From the NCBI GenBank assembly GCA_963710205.1, contig CAVPZG010000006.1, positions 310,001 to 374,000 of the forward strand: a DNA stretch of 64,000 nucleotides. The letters are read 5' to 3'. Each line of letters starts with the position of its first letter. The stretch's first letter is position 1. Shown here piece by piece: positions 26,118-35,059 of the stretch. The notes beneath the pieces were generated by a model. That model searched no databases, was not told where the DNA came from, and saw nothing but the letters and a program-made list of their open reading frames with translations. Both the position numbers and the translations under genes were made by a program. This stretch comes from Pacificimonas sp963710205 (GTDB lineage Bacteria > Pseudomonadota > Alphaproteobacteria > Sphingomonadales > Sphingomonadaceae).

Positions 26118-26321
26118 ATGGAAACCGCACCCTTCGACAATCTTGGCTGGATCGAAATCGTCGTCAGCGGCGCCATCGCGCTTGGTTTCGGTTTCTGGCA
26201 GCTCTGGTCGGTCAACCGCGAGATTGCGCGAGACCGGGAGAAGGCGGCGAAGCGCGATGCCGAGGACGGGACGGACCATGACGGGGGCCCCGATGCGGAA
26301 GACGCTGAGGGCCGGGAGTGA
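26118..26321 (+). CDS. Small single-span membrane protein of the PGC (unknown)
   Basis: 67 residues. A hydrophobic segment (about 11-30, IEIVVSGAIALGFGFWQLW) is followed by a highly charged tail rich in Lys/Arg, then Asp/Glu. It starts 14 bases after bchO, with GGAGGA about 7 bases upstream, so it is in the bchIDO operon. I recognise it only as a small ORF of the kind found at this position in sphingomonad clusters. A role in anchoring or assembly is a guess. Confidence 0.72.
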   Translation: METAPFDNLGWIEIVVSGAIALGFGFWQLWSVNREIARDREKAAKRDAEDGTDHDGGPDAEDAEGRE

Positions 26322-26339
26322 CGGGTGCGCCCGTCCCGG

Positions 26340-27245
26340 TCATTCTCTCGGCATCTTATAGGGCAGCATGAACTGCACGACGGGATTGACCAGCCTGTCG
26401 AGGGAAATGCTTTCCTGCACGGCCGTGACCGGTTTGCCGAACATCCGCATCGACAGCGCGGACCGCGCATAAAAGGGCGAGTCCTCCCAGGTCCGGATGA
26501 CCGACGCATGGCCCCGGTCGGCCCGGGTCTGCCGCGACATGCCCCATAAAGTGGGCGGCAGCGGCGCGACGAGCGGCAATTCCTCCTCATGCGGCACACC
26601 CGCGCGGTCGAACCGAAGCGCGCTTGCAAAATGGCTGCCATCGCGGCGGTCGCCCTCGTAGATGACAGCGACTTCACCGTCCACATGGGCCCGTGACCAG
26701 TGCCAGCTCCGGAAACCGGCTTCCAGCGGTTCGTCGCCGTAATTTCCGTCCAGATATCCGCCGCCCTGCCAGCTGAGATCGGGCTTTGCCATCCTGACCT
26801 CGACCCGCGCGCAGGGGGCGATGGCATGCCAGCAGTGCCGGCCCGCCGGGTCCAGGTTGAACGCCTTGTCGTTCGCCATTTCGGGATGAAGAACGACCTG
26901 CCCCGCGACGCGCCGCCGCCAGGGTATGCCGAGGCGCGTGTCCCGCTCCTCGATGTCGATGATCAGGCGGTCCTTGTCCCAGCGCATGGCGCTGGGTCCG
27001 ATTTGCAGGCTGTCGCGCTGCTGCCGCGTGTCCGGCGCGCCGCGTTCGGTCATCACCCAGCGCGCGCCCGTCCGTCCGTAAAGCGCGACGTTGAGGCAGC
27101 TGTGGTCGAGCGGAATGTCGCGCCCGGACTTTTTGTAATAGGGCGAGAAGACACTGCCGATGAATCCGATAATGGTCAGCCCGTAGCGCCCGTCGTCGCT
27201 GAGGGCATCGACATACCACCAGCGATACCCCTGCGGTGGTACCAC
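26340..27245 (-). CDS. crtC: Acyclic carotenoid 1,2-hydratase CrtC
   Basis: About 301 residues from GTG 27243-27245. This start gives VPPQGYRWWYVDALSDDG, then LTIIGFIGSVFSPYYKK, the standard opening of CrtC. The frame stays open much further upstream inside crtD, so the start is a choice. CrtC adds water to the 1,2 double bond of neurosporene/lycopene-type carotenoids on the route to spheroidene or spirilloxanthin. It overlaps the end of crtD by 70 bases in another frame and is convergent with the bchO-linked ORF. Confidence 0.92.
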   Translation of the reverse strand: MVPPQGYRWWYVDALSDDGRYGLTIIGFIGSVFSPYYKKSGRDIPLDHSCLNVALYGRTGARWVMTERGAPDTRQQRDSLQIGPSAMRWDKDRLIIDIEERDTRLGIPWRRRVAGQVVLHPEMANDKAFNLDPAGRHCWHAIAPCARVEVRMAKPDLSWQGGGYLDGNYGDEPLEAGFRSWHWSRAHVDGEVAVIYEGDRRDGSHFASALRFDRAGVPHEEELPLVAPLPPTLWGMSRQTRADRGHASVIRTWEDSPFYARSALSMRMFGKPVTAVQESISLDRLVNPVVQFMLPYKMPRE

Positions 27246-28735
27246 CGCGTCGAAATATGGTCTGACAGCACGGCCTCGCTGGCCAGTTGCCCCGACAAGG
27301 CGGCCATCGGCACGCCCGCGCCAGGATGTGTCCCCCCGCCGGTCAAGTAGAGACCAGGGATCCGTGTCCGGCAGCCGGGCCGGAGGAAGGAGGCCGCCCA
27401 CCCGTGCGAGGCTCGACCATAAAGCGCCCCGCCGGTCGCCGGGAAGCGTTTCGAGAAATCGGTTGGCGTGACCAGCTCGTGCGGCAGCGGCGTCTCCAGT
27501 CGCAGCCCGCAGGCGTTCAGCCGTTCCAGCATGTTCGAGGTGCATGTTTCCTTCTCCTCTTCGGAATAGACATGGGCGTCGCCATCCGCCGGCGCATTGA
27601 CGATGATCTGCAGCCGCTGGCGCTGGTGCGGCGGCGGTTCCGGCCCTTCATTCCTGTCCAGCGCGCAGACATAAGCGGTCGGGAACCGGGGAACGCGGCC
27701 CGATCTCAGGTCGCCGAACTCGGCTGCGCAGTCGCGGGAAAAGAAGATGTTGTGGTGATCGAGCGGAAAGCCGCTGGCTTTGCTATGCGCCGCCCACACC
27801 ATGGCGGACAGCGACCGCCGCGACCGGGGAACGGGCCGAAGCGCGCGCCTGCCCGCATCGCCGAACAGGCCATCGCCCAGAGCGGCGGGGTCGGCGTTGC
27901 TGATGACGGCAGTGGCCGCCAGCCGTTCACCGCCCTCCAGCCTGACACCGCAGGCCCGGCCGCGACCGGTCTCGATTTCGGCGACTGCCGTGCCATAGCG
28001 GAAACGCGCACCATTTCGCCGCGCGACGGCTTCCAGCGCGCCCGCGAGCGCACTCATGCCGCCCGCGATTTTCCAGACCCCCTCGGATTCCACATGCGCG
28101 ATCAGCATCAACGTGGCGGGCGTCCTGAACGGCGATGACCCGCAATAGGTCGTGTAGCGACCGAAAAGCTGCCGCAGCCGGATATCGTCGAAATGTTCGC
28201 CAAGCACCTTCCAGAGGCTTTCATAGGGCCTGATCGCCAGCAGGTCGCCCACGCGCGAAAGGCCGATGCGCCACATCAGCCCCGGCGGATAGGTCTTGCT
28301 GTTCCGCAGAAAAGGGGCATCCAGAATATCGAAGATGCGCTTCGCTTCGGCGGAAAAGCTGCGAAAACCGCTCGCCGCTTTCGCCCCGGCAAAGCTGCCG
28401 ATGGAATCGGCACTCCGCTCGGCGTCCGCAAACAGGTCCAGATATCCGTCCCGGTCCCACGCGTGACGCGCCAGTATGTCCGCCTTTTCCAGCGTCAGAT
28501 GATCATCGGTCGACGCGCCCGCCGCCGTGAAGATCGCATCGATGACGGGCCGCATGGTAAAGACGGTCGGACCCGCATCGATGCGCTTGCCATCGACGTC
28601 CAGCTGGCGGATCTTGCCGCCTGGCCCGCTCTCCTTTTCGATGACCGTGACGGGGATGCCGCGTGCCGACAGCAGGGCCGCGCTGACAAGGCCGCCAATG
28701 CCGGATCCGATGATGATCGTCGATGCTTCCGGCAC
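27176..28735 (-). CDS. crtD: Methoxyneurosporene (C-3,4) desaturase CrtD
   Basis: 519 residues from GTG 28733-28735, with GAGGGG just upstream. FAD/NAD-binding IIIGSGIGGLVSAALL at the N-terminus and the C-terminal carotenoid-desaturase signature (LYLTGGGTHPGAGVPMAALSG) are both present. CrtD introduces the 3,4 double bond in hydroxy/methoxy carotenoids between CrtC and CrtF. It is divergent from crtF with a PpsR box between them, and its 3' end overlaps crtC. Confidence 0.94.
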   Translation of the reverse strand: MPEASTIIIGSGIGGLVSAALLSARGIPVTVIEKESGPGGKIRQLDVDGKRIDAGPTVFTMRPVIDAIFTAAGASTDDHLTLEKADILARHAWDRDGYLDLFADAERSADSIGSFAGAKAASGFRSFSAEAKRIFDILDAPFLRNSKTYPPGLMWRIGLSRVGDLLAIRPYESLWKVLGEHFDDIRLRQLFGRYTTYCGSSPFRTPATLMLIAHVESEGVWKIAGGMSALAGALEAVARRNGARFRYGTAVAEIETGRGRACGVRLEGGERLAATAVISNADPAALGDGLFGDAGRRALRPVPRSRRSLSAMVWAAHSKASGFPLDHHNIFFSRDCAAEFGDLRSGRVPRFPTAYVCALDRNEGPEPPPHQRQRLQIIVNAPADGDAHVYSEEEKETCTSNMLERLNACGLRLETPLPHELVTPTDFSKRFPATGGALYGRASHGWAASFLRPGCRTRIPGLYLTGGGTHPGAGVPMAALSGQLASEAVLSDHISTRWYHRRGIAGGMSMPSATTGATG

Positions 28736-28782
28736 GCCCCTCGTTCATCCCCAGCGGTTTCAATTGACGGAAGCGTAGCAGA

Positions 28783-28800
28783 TGTCCAATTGATTGGACA
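28783..28800. promoter_or_regulatory. PpsR/CrtJ binding site, crtD-crtF promoter
   Basis: TGTCCAATTGATTGGACA is a perfect match to the PpsR consensus TGT-N12-ACA. It lies in the 72-base gap between divergent crtD and crtF. Eight bases downstream is a further TGTCC half-site (from 28809), the spacing known from paired PpsR sites. Aerobic repression by PpsR is expected. Confidence 0.85.
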
Positions 28801-28807
28801 TATATTT

Positions 28808-29944
28808 ATGTCCACGAATGATAATGAACACATGGCGCGACTGACCTGGCGAACCCGCTGGGCGCAGCGCCGCAACCGCATTCTGGGAAGCCCGTCATTC
28901 CAGCGCTGGGCGGCGCGGACACCGGGGTTCCGCGCGATCGCCAGGCGCAAGGCGGCCGGACAGTTCGATCTGATCGCCGGCTTCGTCTATACGCAGATCA
29001 CGCATATCTTCGTCCAGACCTCCCTCCTTGGCTTTCTGGGGGAGGGGCCGCGGACCACGTCCGCCATTGCCGGTTTTCTCGGCTTCGACATCGACGCGAC
29101 CGACCGTATCCTCCGCGCCGGCAGGGCGCTCGAACTTGCCGAGTCGCCGCAGCGGGGATTGTGGCTTCTGGGCAAGGTGGGCGCGGCGCTGTCGCCGAAC
29201 GAGGGCGCACTGGCGATGATCCGCCATCATGCGCTGGTCTACCAGGACCTCGCGGACCCGCTGGCGGTGTTTTCCGGCGGGCGGCCGGGGAATACGCGAT
29301 TATCCGCATTCTGGACCTACGCGTCGCAGCAGGACGGACAGGCCCGCAGCGCCATGCCCTATTCGGACCTCATGCGCGCGACCCAGCCCATGGTGTGGGA
29401 GCAGATCATCGGCGCATATCCCTTTGCCGCCCATCGCAGGATGCTGGACATCGGCGGCGGCTCGGGCGCCTTTGTGGAGGCGGTCGGACAGGCGGCTCCC
29501 GGCCTCGAACTTGGTCTTTTCGATCTGCCTGACGTGGTTTCTTTCGCAAAGGAGCGGCTCGCCGCGTCAGAGGCGGGGAACAGGGTTCATGTGCACGGCG
29601 GCAGCTTCCTCAGGGACCGGCTTCCCACAGGCTATGACCTCATGACGCTTGTCCGCATCCTGCACGATCATGACGATGAAGACGCTGCCTTCCTGCTGCG
29701 AAATATCCGCGAGTTGCTGCCGCCGCGGGGCCGTCTCCTTATCGTTGAGCCGATGGCGGAAACGCGCGGTGCGGAGCGCATGGGAGACGCCTATTTCGGC
29801 CTCTATCTCTGGCTCATGGGGTCGGGACGTCCCCGGTCCGCCAGAACCAATCGGCAGATGCTGGAAATGGCGGGATTCACCAGCGTGAAGGAAATCCCGA
29901 CACCCCTGCCGATGGTCGCAAAAGCCCTCGTCGCGACAGCCTGA
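28808..29944 (+). CDS. crtF: Hydroxyneurosporene O-methyltransferase CrtF
   Basis: 378 residues from ATG 28808. A second ATG at 28832 (MARLTWRTRW) is equally plausible, because the first overlaps the second half-site of the PpsR region and neither has a clear ribosome binding site. There is an N-terminal winged-helix dimerisation domain, then a class I SAM methyltransferase domain with MLDIGGGSGAFVEA and ELGLFDLPDVV. CrtF methylates the 1-hydroxyl of acyclic carotenoids using SAM. It is followed by bchC after a promoter region. Confidence 0.93.
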   Translation: MSTNDNEHMARLTWRTRWAQRRNRILGSPSFQRWAARTPGFRAIARRKAAGQFDLIAGFVYTQITHIFVQTSLLGFLGEGPRTTSAIAGFLGFDIDATDRILRAGRALELAESPQRGLWLLGKVGAALSPNEGALAMIRHHALVYQDLADPLAVFSGGRPGNTRLSAFWTYASQQDGQARSAMPYSDLMRATQPMVWEQIIGAYPFAAHRRMLDIGGGSGAFVEAVGQAAPGLELGLFDLPDVVSFAKERLAASEAGNRVHVHGGSFLRDRLPTGYDLMTLVRILHDHDDEDAAFLLRNIRELLPPRGRLLIVEPMAETRGAERMGDAYFGLYLWLMGSGRPRSARTNRQMLEMAGFTSVKEIPTPLPMVAKALVATA

Positions 29945-29954
29945 CAAAAATGAC

Positions 29955-29998
29955 TGTCCAGTTATCTTGACATTCCTTTGTGTCCGGTTAACGTTACT
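29955..29998 (+). promoter_or_regulatory. Tandem PpsR sites and promoter of the bchCXYZ-puf operon
   Basis: TGTCCAGTTATCTTGACA (29955-29972) is a perfect TGT-N12-ACA box. After an 8-base spacer a second, imperfect box TGTCCGGTTAACGTTACT follows (29981-29998). The first box overlaps a consensus -35 TTGACA (29967-29972), with a possible -10 TAACGT 16 bases on (29989-29994). This matches the known Rhodobacter bchC arrangement of two PpsR/CrtJ palindromes 8 bp apart covering the promoter. Confidence 0.82.
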
Positions 29999-30039
29999 CC
30001 CGGAGAAGCCTCCAAAGAGTGAGGCAGGAGAGGGGACCG

Positions 30040-30975
30040 TTGGACACACAGGCCATCATTCTGGATGCACCGGGGCGTCTGGCGATTCGGGACACCGCTC
30101 TCAACGCCATGGACGCGGCGGATGTCAGGGTCGATGTGCGCTGGAGCGGGATCAGCACGGGCACTGAAAAACTCTTCTGGTCCGGCAAGATGCCGCAGTT
30201 CCCGGGAATGGGCTATCCGCTTGTGCCCGGTTACGAATTGGTCGGTCGCATCGTCGATGCGGGGCGCGACGCGCAGGACCGGATCGGCGAGTGGGTCTTC
30301 GTGCCGGGCGCGAACTGCTACCGCGATGCGCGCGGCCTGTTTGGCGGTTCCGCCGCGACCGTCATCCTCCCTTCGGCCCGGGCGTTGCGGGTTTCAGAGG
30401 CGCTTGGCAGCGACGGCATTCTCTATGCACTGGCTGCGACGGGCCTACATGCGATCGCGCAGGGCAATGCCCCTGAACTCATCATTGGACACGGCGTCCT
30501 CGGCCGCCTGATCGCCCGGCTCAGCATCGCATCGGGCGCACCGGCTCCCGTGGTGTGGGAAACAAATCCCGCCCGTCAATCCGGCGCCAGCGGATATCGG
30601 GTCATCGACCCCCGCGACGATGACCGCCATGACTATAAAAGCATCTACGACGTCAGCGGCGACGTGAAGTCGATCGAGACCTTCATCATGCGGCTGGCAA
30701 AGGGCGGCGAACTCGTCCTTGCGGGCTTCTATGACCAGCCGATCACGTTCGCCTTTCCGCCCGCCTTCCAGCGCGAGGCGCGGCTTCGCATCGCCGCCGA
30801 ATGGCAACCGGAGGATCTGGCGTCCGTCGATGCCCTCATCGAAACGGGCGCGCTCAGTCTCGCGGGGCTGGTGTCGAATGTCGAACCCGCCCGGCGTGCC
30901 GAACATGCCTATCCGGCGGCATTCAGCGATCCGGATTGCCTCAAGATGGTCCTCGACTGGAGAGAAGCCGCATGA
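30040..30975 (+). CDS. bchC: Bacteriochlorophyllide a dehydrogenase BchC
   Basis: 311 residues from TTG 30040, supported by AGGAGAGGGG 5-6 bases upstream. A GTG at 30019 would add 7 residues and overlap the ribosome binding site. It is a zinc-type alcohol dehydrogenase fold protein with the BchC pattern STGTEKLFWSGKMPQFPGMG and LVPGYELVGRI. It oxidises 3-hydroxyethyl bacteriochlorophyllide to the 3-acetyl form. It is first in the bchCXYZ-pufBALM operon and overlaps bchX by ATGA. Confidence 0.95.
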   Translation: MDTQAIILDAPGRLAIRDTALNAMDAADVRVDVRWSGISTGTEKLFWSGKMPQFPGMGYPLVPGYELVGRIVDAGRDAQDRIGEWVFVPGANCYRDARGLFGGSAATVILPSARALRVSEALGSDGILYALAATGLHAIAQGNAPELIIGHGVLGRLIARLSIASGAPAPVVWETNPARQSGASGYRVIDPRDDDRHDYKSIYDVSGDVKSIETFIMRLAKGGELVLAGFYDQPITFAFPPAFQREARLRIAAEWQPEDLASVDALIETGALSLAGLVSNVEPARRAEHAYPAAFSDPDCLKMVLDWREAA

Positions 30976-31955
30976 CCCTGCTCGATATCGAAACCCTGCG
31001 CGAGGAAGCCGCGCATGAGCCCGACCCGGTTCACACCGGCGAAGTGAAATCGGAAACCCAGGTCATCGCGATCTATGGCAAGGGCGGATCCGGCAAGAGC
31101 TTCGCGCTCTCCAATCTCAGCTACATGATGGCGCAGCAGGGAAAACGCGTTCTCCTCATCGGCTGCGATCCGAAGTCCGACACCACCTCGCTGCTGTTCG
31201 GCGGCAAAAGCTGCCCGACCATCATCGAAACCTCCTCGAAGAAGAAGCTGTCCGGCGAGGAAGTCACCGTCGAGGATGTGTGTTTTCAGCGCGACGGCGT
31301 CTTTGCCATGGAACTTGGCGGCCCCGAAGTCGGGCGCGGGTGCGGCGGACGCGGCATCATTCATGGTTTTGAACTTCTTGAGAAGCTTGGCTTCCACGAG
31401 TGGGGCTTCGACTACGTCCTGCTCGACTTCCTGGGCGACGTCGTCTGCGGCGGGTTCGGTCTGCCGATCGCCCGCGACATGTGCCAGAAGGTGATCGTCG
31501 TCGGCTCGAACGACCTGCAATCGCTCTATGTCGCGAACAACGTCTGCAAGGCGGTGGAATATTTCCGCCGCATGGGCGGCAATGTCGGCGTCGCGGGCAT
31601 GATCATCAACAAGGATGATGGCACGGGCGAGGCGCAGGCCTTTGCCGAGGCGGTCGACATTCCCGTGCTGACGGCCATCCCGGCTAATGAGGATATCCGC
31701 CGCAAGTCGGCGAATTACCAGATTATCGGCACGTCCGAGAGTGAATGGGGCAGCCTGTTCGAAGAACTGGCGAAGAATGTCGCCGAAGCGCCGCCGCGGC
31801 AACCGAAGCCACTGGAACAGGATGGCCTCCTCGGGCTGTTTTCCCCGGACGAGACCGGCGGCAATGTCCAGCTTGTTCCCGCGACCCAGGCGGACATGCG
31901 CGGCGGCACATATGAGGAGAAGCCGTCCCTCGAAGTGATTTACGACGAGGTCTGA
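30972..31955 (+). CDS. bchX: Chlorophyllide a reductase iron protein BchX
   Basis: 327 residues; ATG overlaps the bchC stop. A NifH-like ATPase: P-loop IYGKGGSGKSFALSN and the two [4Fe-4S] cysteines in GRGCGGRG and GDVVCGGFG. As the reductase component it passes electrons to BchYZ for reduction of the C7-C8 bond, which turns a chlorin into a bacteriochlorin. Length and motifs are normal for the family. Confidence 0.97.
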   Translation: MTLLDIETLREEAAHEPDPVHTGEVKSETQVIAIYGKGGSGKSFALSNLSYMMAQQGKRVLLIGCDPKSDTTSLLFGGKSCPTIIETSSKKKLSGEEVTVEDVCFQRDGVFAMELGGPEVGRGCGGRGIIHGFELLEKLGFHEWGFDYVLLDFLGDVVCGGFGLPIARDMCQKVIVVGSNDLQSLYVANNVCKAVEYFRRMGGNVGVAGMIINKDDGTGEAQAFAEAVDIPVLTAIPANEDIRRKSANYQIIGTSESEWGSLFEELAKNVAEAPPRQPKPLEQDGLLGLFSPDETGGNVQLVPATQADMRGGTYEEKPSLEVIYDEV

Positions 31956-31958
31956 TGC

Positions 31959-33491
31959 GTGACTGATCTCGCTCCCTCCGACACCCGCGCTCCCGACCGG
32001 ATCGATCTCGCTCCGGCAGCGGAGGGCAGTGGCTGTCACGGCGGAGCGGAAACCATGCGTGATGCCGCGAAGAAGGCGGGCAAGAGCGAGATCCTGGATC
32101 GCTACGAGCAGGATTATCCGGTTGGTCCGCACGACCAGCCGCAAAGCATGTGTCCGGCGTTCGGATCGCTGCGTGTGGGCCTGCGGATGCGGCGCACGGC
32201 GACGATCCTGTCAGGCTCGGCCTGCTGCGTTTACGGCCTCACCTTCACGTCGCATTTCTACGGTGCGCGGCGCAGCGTCGGTTACGTCCCGTTCAGTTCC
32301 GAAACGCTGGTCACCGGAAAGCTGTTCGAGGACATCAAGGAGGCTGTCGAACAGATGGCCGATCCCGAACTTTACGACACCATCGTCGTGACGAATCTCT
32401 GCGTGCCGACGGCCAGCGGCGTGCCGCTGCGGCTGCTTCCCGATGCCATCAACGGCGTCAGGATTATCGGCATCGACGTGCCGGGCTTCGGCATTCCCAC
32501 ACATGCCGAGGCGAAGGATGTGCTGGCGGGGGCGATGCTGAAATATGCGCGCGAGGAGGCCGAGCAGGGTCCGGTCGCGTCGCCAAGGGAACGGTCGGAC
32601 ATTCCGTCCGTCACGCTCCTGGGCGAAATGTTCCCGGCCGACCCGATGGGCATCGGTCATATGCTTGAACCGCTGGGGCTGGCGGCGGGCCCGGTCGTTC
32701 CCACCCGCGAATGGCGCGAACTCTATACGGCGCTCGATGGTGCCGTCATCGCCGCCATCCACCCCTTTTACACCGCCAGCGTGCGCGAATTCGAAGCTGC
32801 CGGCCGGAAAGTCGTCGGCTCCGCACCCGTTGGCCGCGACGGCACCGCCGCCTGGCTCGCCGCCATTGGCGACGCGGTGGGTGCGGGCGCGGACCGGATC
32901 GCCGCCGCGCAGAATGCCATTCTGCCCGCCATCGACGGCGCGCTTGCCGGCGCTCCCATCAAGGGGCGCATCACGGTTTCCGGTTACGAGGGATCGGAAC
33001 TCCTCGTTGCCCGCCTCCTCATAGAGAGCGGCGCCGACGTCCCTTATGTCGGTACGGCCTGCCCGCAGACGCGCTGGTCCGATCCCGACCGGGAATGGCT
33101 GGAGGCGAGGGGCGTGCGCGTGAACTACCGCGCCAGCCTGGAAGAGGACATTGCCGCGGTCGAGGAATTCGGACCCGACCTTGCCATCGGCACGACCCCC
33201 GTCGTGCAGCATGCCAAGGCGAAGGCCATTCCTGCGCTTTATTTCACCAACCTGATCTCGGCGCGGCCGCTGATGGGGCCGGCGGGTGCGGGCAGCCTCG
33301 CGCAGGTCACGAACGCCGCCATGGGGAACCGCGCGCGCTTTGAGCGCATGAAGAGCTTCTTCGCTGGTGTCGGAGAGGGGCATGCGACCGGCATCTGGGA
33401 AGACACGCCCACCGACCGGCCGAACTTCAAGAAGAAATATGCCGCACAGAACGCCATGGCGGCGAAGGCGGCGGAGGCGGTCGGCTCATGA
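31959..33491 (+). CDS. bchY: Chlorophyllide a reductase subunit BchY
   Basis: 510 residues from GTG 31959, 3 bases after the bchX stop. A NifD-like subunit with cluster-ligand cysteines in QSMCPAFGSLRVGLRM, SGSACCVYGLTF and VVTNLCVPTASGVPL. With BchZ it forms the catalytic heterotetramer of chlorophyllide oxidoreductase. Its stop overlaps the bchZ ATG. Confidence 0.96.
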   Translation: MTDLAPSDTRAPDRIDLAPAAEGSGCHGGAETMRDAAKKAGKSEILDRYEQDYPVGPHDQPQSMCPAFGSLRVGLRMRRTATILSGSACCVYGLTFTSHFYGARRSVGYVPFSSETLVTGKLFEDIKEAVEQMADPELYDTIVVTNLCVPTASGVPLRLLPDAINGVRIIGIDVPGFGIPTHAEAKDVLAGAMLKYAREEAEQGPVASPRERSDIPSVTLLGEMFPADPMGIGHMLEPLGLAAGPVVPTREWRELYTALDGAVIAAIHPFYTASVREFEAAGRKVVGSAPVGRDGTAAWLAAIGDAVGAGADRIAAAQNAILPAIDGALAGAPIKGRITVSGYEGSELLVARLLIESGADVPYVGTACPQTRWSDPDREWLEARGVRVNYRASLEEDIAAVEEFGPDLAIGTTPVVQHAKAKAIPALYFTNLISARPLMGPAGAGSLAQVTNAAMGNRARFERMKSFFAGVGEGHATGIWEDTPTDRPNFKKKYAAQNAMAAKAAEAVGS

Positions 33492-34933
33492 CCCTCATCC
33501 TCGATCATGACCGCGCAGGCGGATATTGGGGCGCGGTCTACGCCTTTACCGCGATCAAGGGCCTGCAGGTCATCATCGACGGGCCGGTGGGCTGTGAAAA
33601 CCTGCCCGTGACGTCCGTGCTCCACTATACCGACGGCCTGCCGCCGCATGAATTGCCGATCGTCGTCACTGGACTTGGCGAGGAAGAGCTCGGCAAAACG
33701 GGCACGGAGGGCGCGATGAAGCGCGCCTGGAAGTCGCTGGATCCGGATCTGCCAGCCGTCGTCGTGACAGGCTCCATCGCCGAGATGATCGGCGGCGGCG
33801 TGACGCCTGAGGGCACCAACATCAAACGCTTCCTGCCGCGCACGATCGACGAGGATCAATGGCAGTCGGAAGACCGCGCGCTCTCCTGGCTGTGGACCGA
33901 GTTCGGGCCGAAGAAAATGCCCGCGCCGCGCCCGCTGAAGGAGGGCGAGAAGCCCAAAGTCAACATCATTGGCCCGTCCTACGGCATGTTCAACATGCCC
34001 TCGGACCTTGCCGAAATCCGCAGGCTGATCGAGGGACTGGGGGCGGAAGTCAACATGGTGTTCCCGCTTGGCAGCCACCTTGCCGACATCCGCGGGCTGG
34101 CGGACGCCTCCGTCAATATCTGCATGTACCGCGAATTCGGGCGCAACCTCTGCGAGCTTCTGGAGCGCCCCTATCTGCAGGCGCCGATCGGGCTCGATTC
34201 CACCACCAGGTTCCTGCACCAGCTTGGCGATATGCTCGGGCTCGATCCCGAACCCTTCATCGAGCGCGAGAAGCACACGACGATCAAGCCGCTGTGGGAC
34301 CTGTGGCGCTCGGTCACGCAGGATTTCTTCGGCACCGCCAATTTCGGCATTGTCGCCAACGAGACCTACGCCCGCGGCATCCGCAACTTCCTTGAAAATG
34401 ACATGGGTCTGCCCTGCGCCTTTTCCTTCAGCCGCAGTGCGGGTGTGAAGCCTGACAACCAGGCTGTGCGGAAGGCCATTTTCGAGACGCCGCCGATGGT
34501 CGTCTTCGGCAGCTATAATGAACGCATGTACATGGCCGAGGCCGGAGCGCGCGGGATTTTCATTCCCGCATCCTTCCCCGGCGCGGCGATCCGGCGCCAC
34601 ACCGGTACGCCCTATATGGGCTATTCGGGCGCGACCTATCTGGTGCAGGAAGTGTGCAACGCGCTCTTCGATGCGCTTTTCCACATCCTGCCGCTTTCCA
34701 CTCAGATGGACGCAGGCGAAGCCACGCCGGCCCGCGCCGAGAGGCCGCTGGCGTGGGATCTCGACGCCAAGGAAAAGCTCGATGCGATCATCGAGACCCA
34801 GCCCGTCCTCGTACGCATTTCCGCCGCGAAGCGCATTCGCGACGCCGCCGAGCGCCACGCACGGCTGGCAGGTGACACGCATGTTTCCGGCGACCGCCTC
34901 GCGGCGGCGCTGCTGGAAGGGGCGAGCCGATGA
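33488..34933 (+). CDS. bchZ: Chlorophyllide a reductase subunit BchZ
   Basis: 481 residues, ATGA overlap with bchY. A NifK-like subunit with the cluster cysteine in IIDGPVGCENLPVTSVLHY and the conserved NIIGPSYGMFNMPSDL. It completes the BchYZ catalytic core. The gene is followed by a 126-base leader before pufB, with no recognisable pufQ. Confidence 0.96.
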   Translation: MTLILDHDRAGGYWGAVYAFTAIKGLQVIIDGPVGCENLPVTSVLHYTDGLPPHELPIVVTGLGEEELGKTGTEGAMKRAWKSLDPDLPAVVVTGSIAEMIGGGVTPEGTNIKRFLPRTIDEDQWQSEDRALSWLWTEFGPKKMPAPRPLKEGEKPKVNIIGPSYGMFNMPSDLAEIRRLIEGLGAEVNMVFPLGSHLADIRGLADASVNICMYREFGRNLCELLERPYLQAPIGLDSTTRFLHQLGDMLGLDPEPFIEREKHTTIKPLWDLWRSVTQDFFGTANFGIVANETYARGIRNFLENDMGLPCAFSFSRSAGVKPDNQAVRKAIFETPPMVVFGSYNERMYMAEAGARGIFIPASFPGAAIRRHTGTPYMGYSGATYLVQEVCNALFDALFHILPLSTQMDAGEATPARAERPLAWDLDAKEKLDAIIETQPVLVRISAAKRIRDAAERHARLAGDTHVSGDRLAAALLEGASR

Positions 34934-35059
34934 GCGCGCCCGCAGATTTTGCCGGCAATGGCCCGGCATCCGCAATCCGGATGGCAATTGGTGCTTTCCG
35001 GGTCATCCCAAGGGAGGCGCCCCTGGCGGCTCGCACGGGGCAAAACTGGAGACCGAAAA

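Noticed and set aside
34949..35059. Extending pufB upstream by 37 codons
   Set aside because: LH1 beta begins close to EEAKEFH; the upstream residues are basic and unlike the family, and GGAG lies just before ATG 35060.
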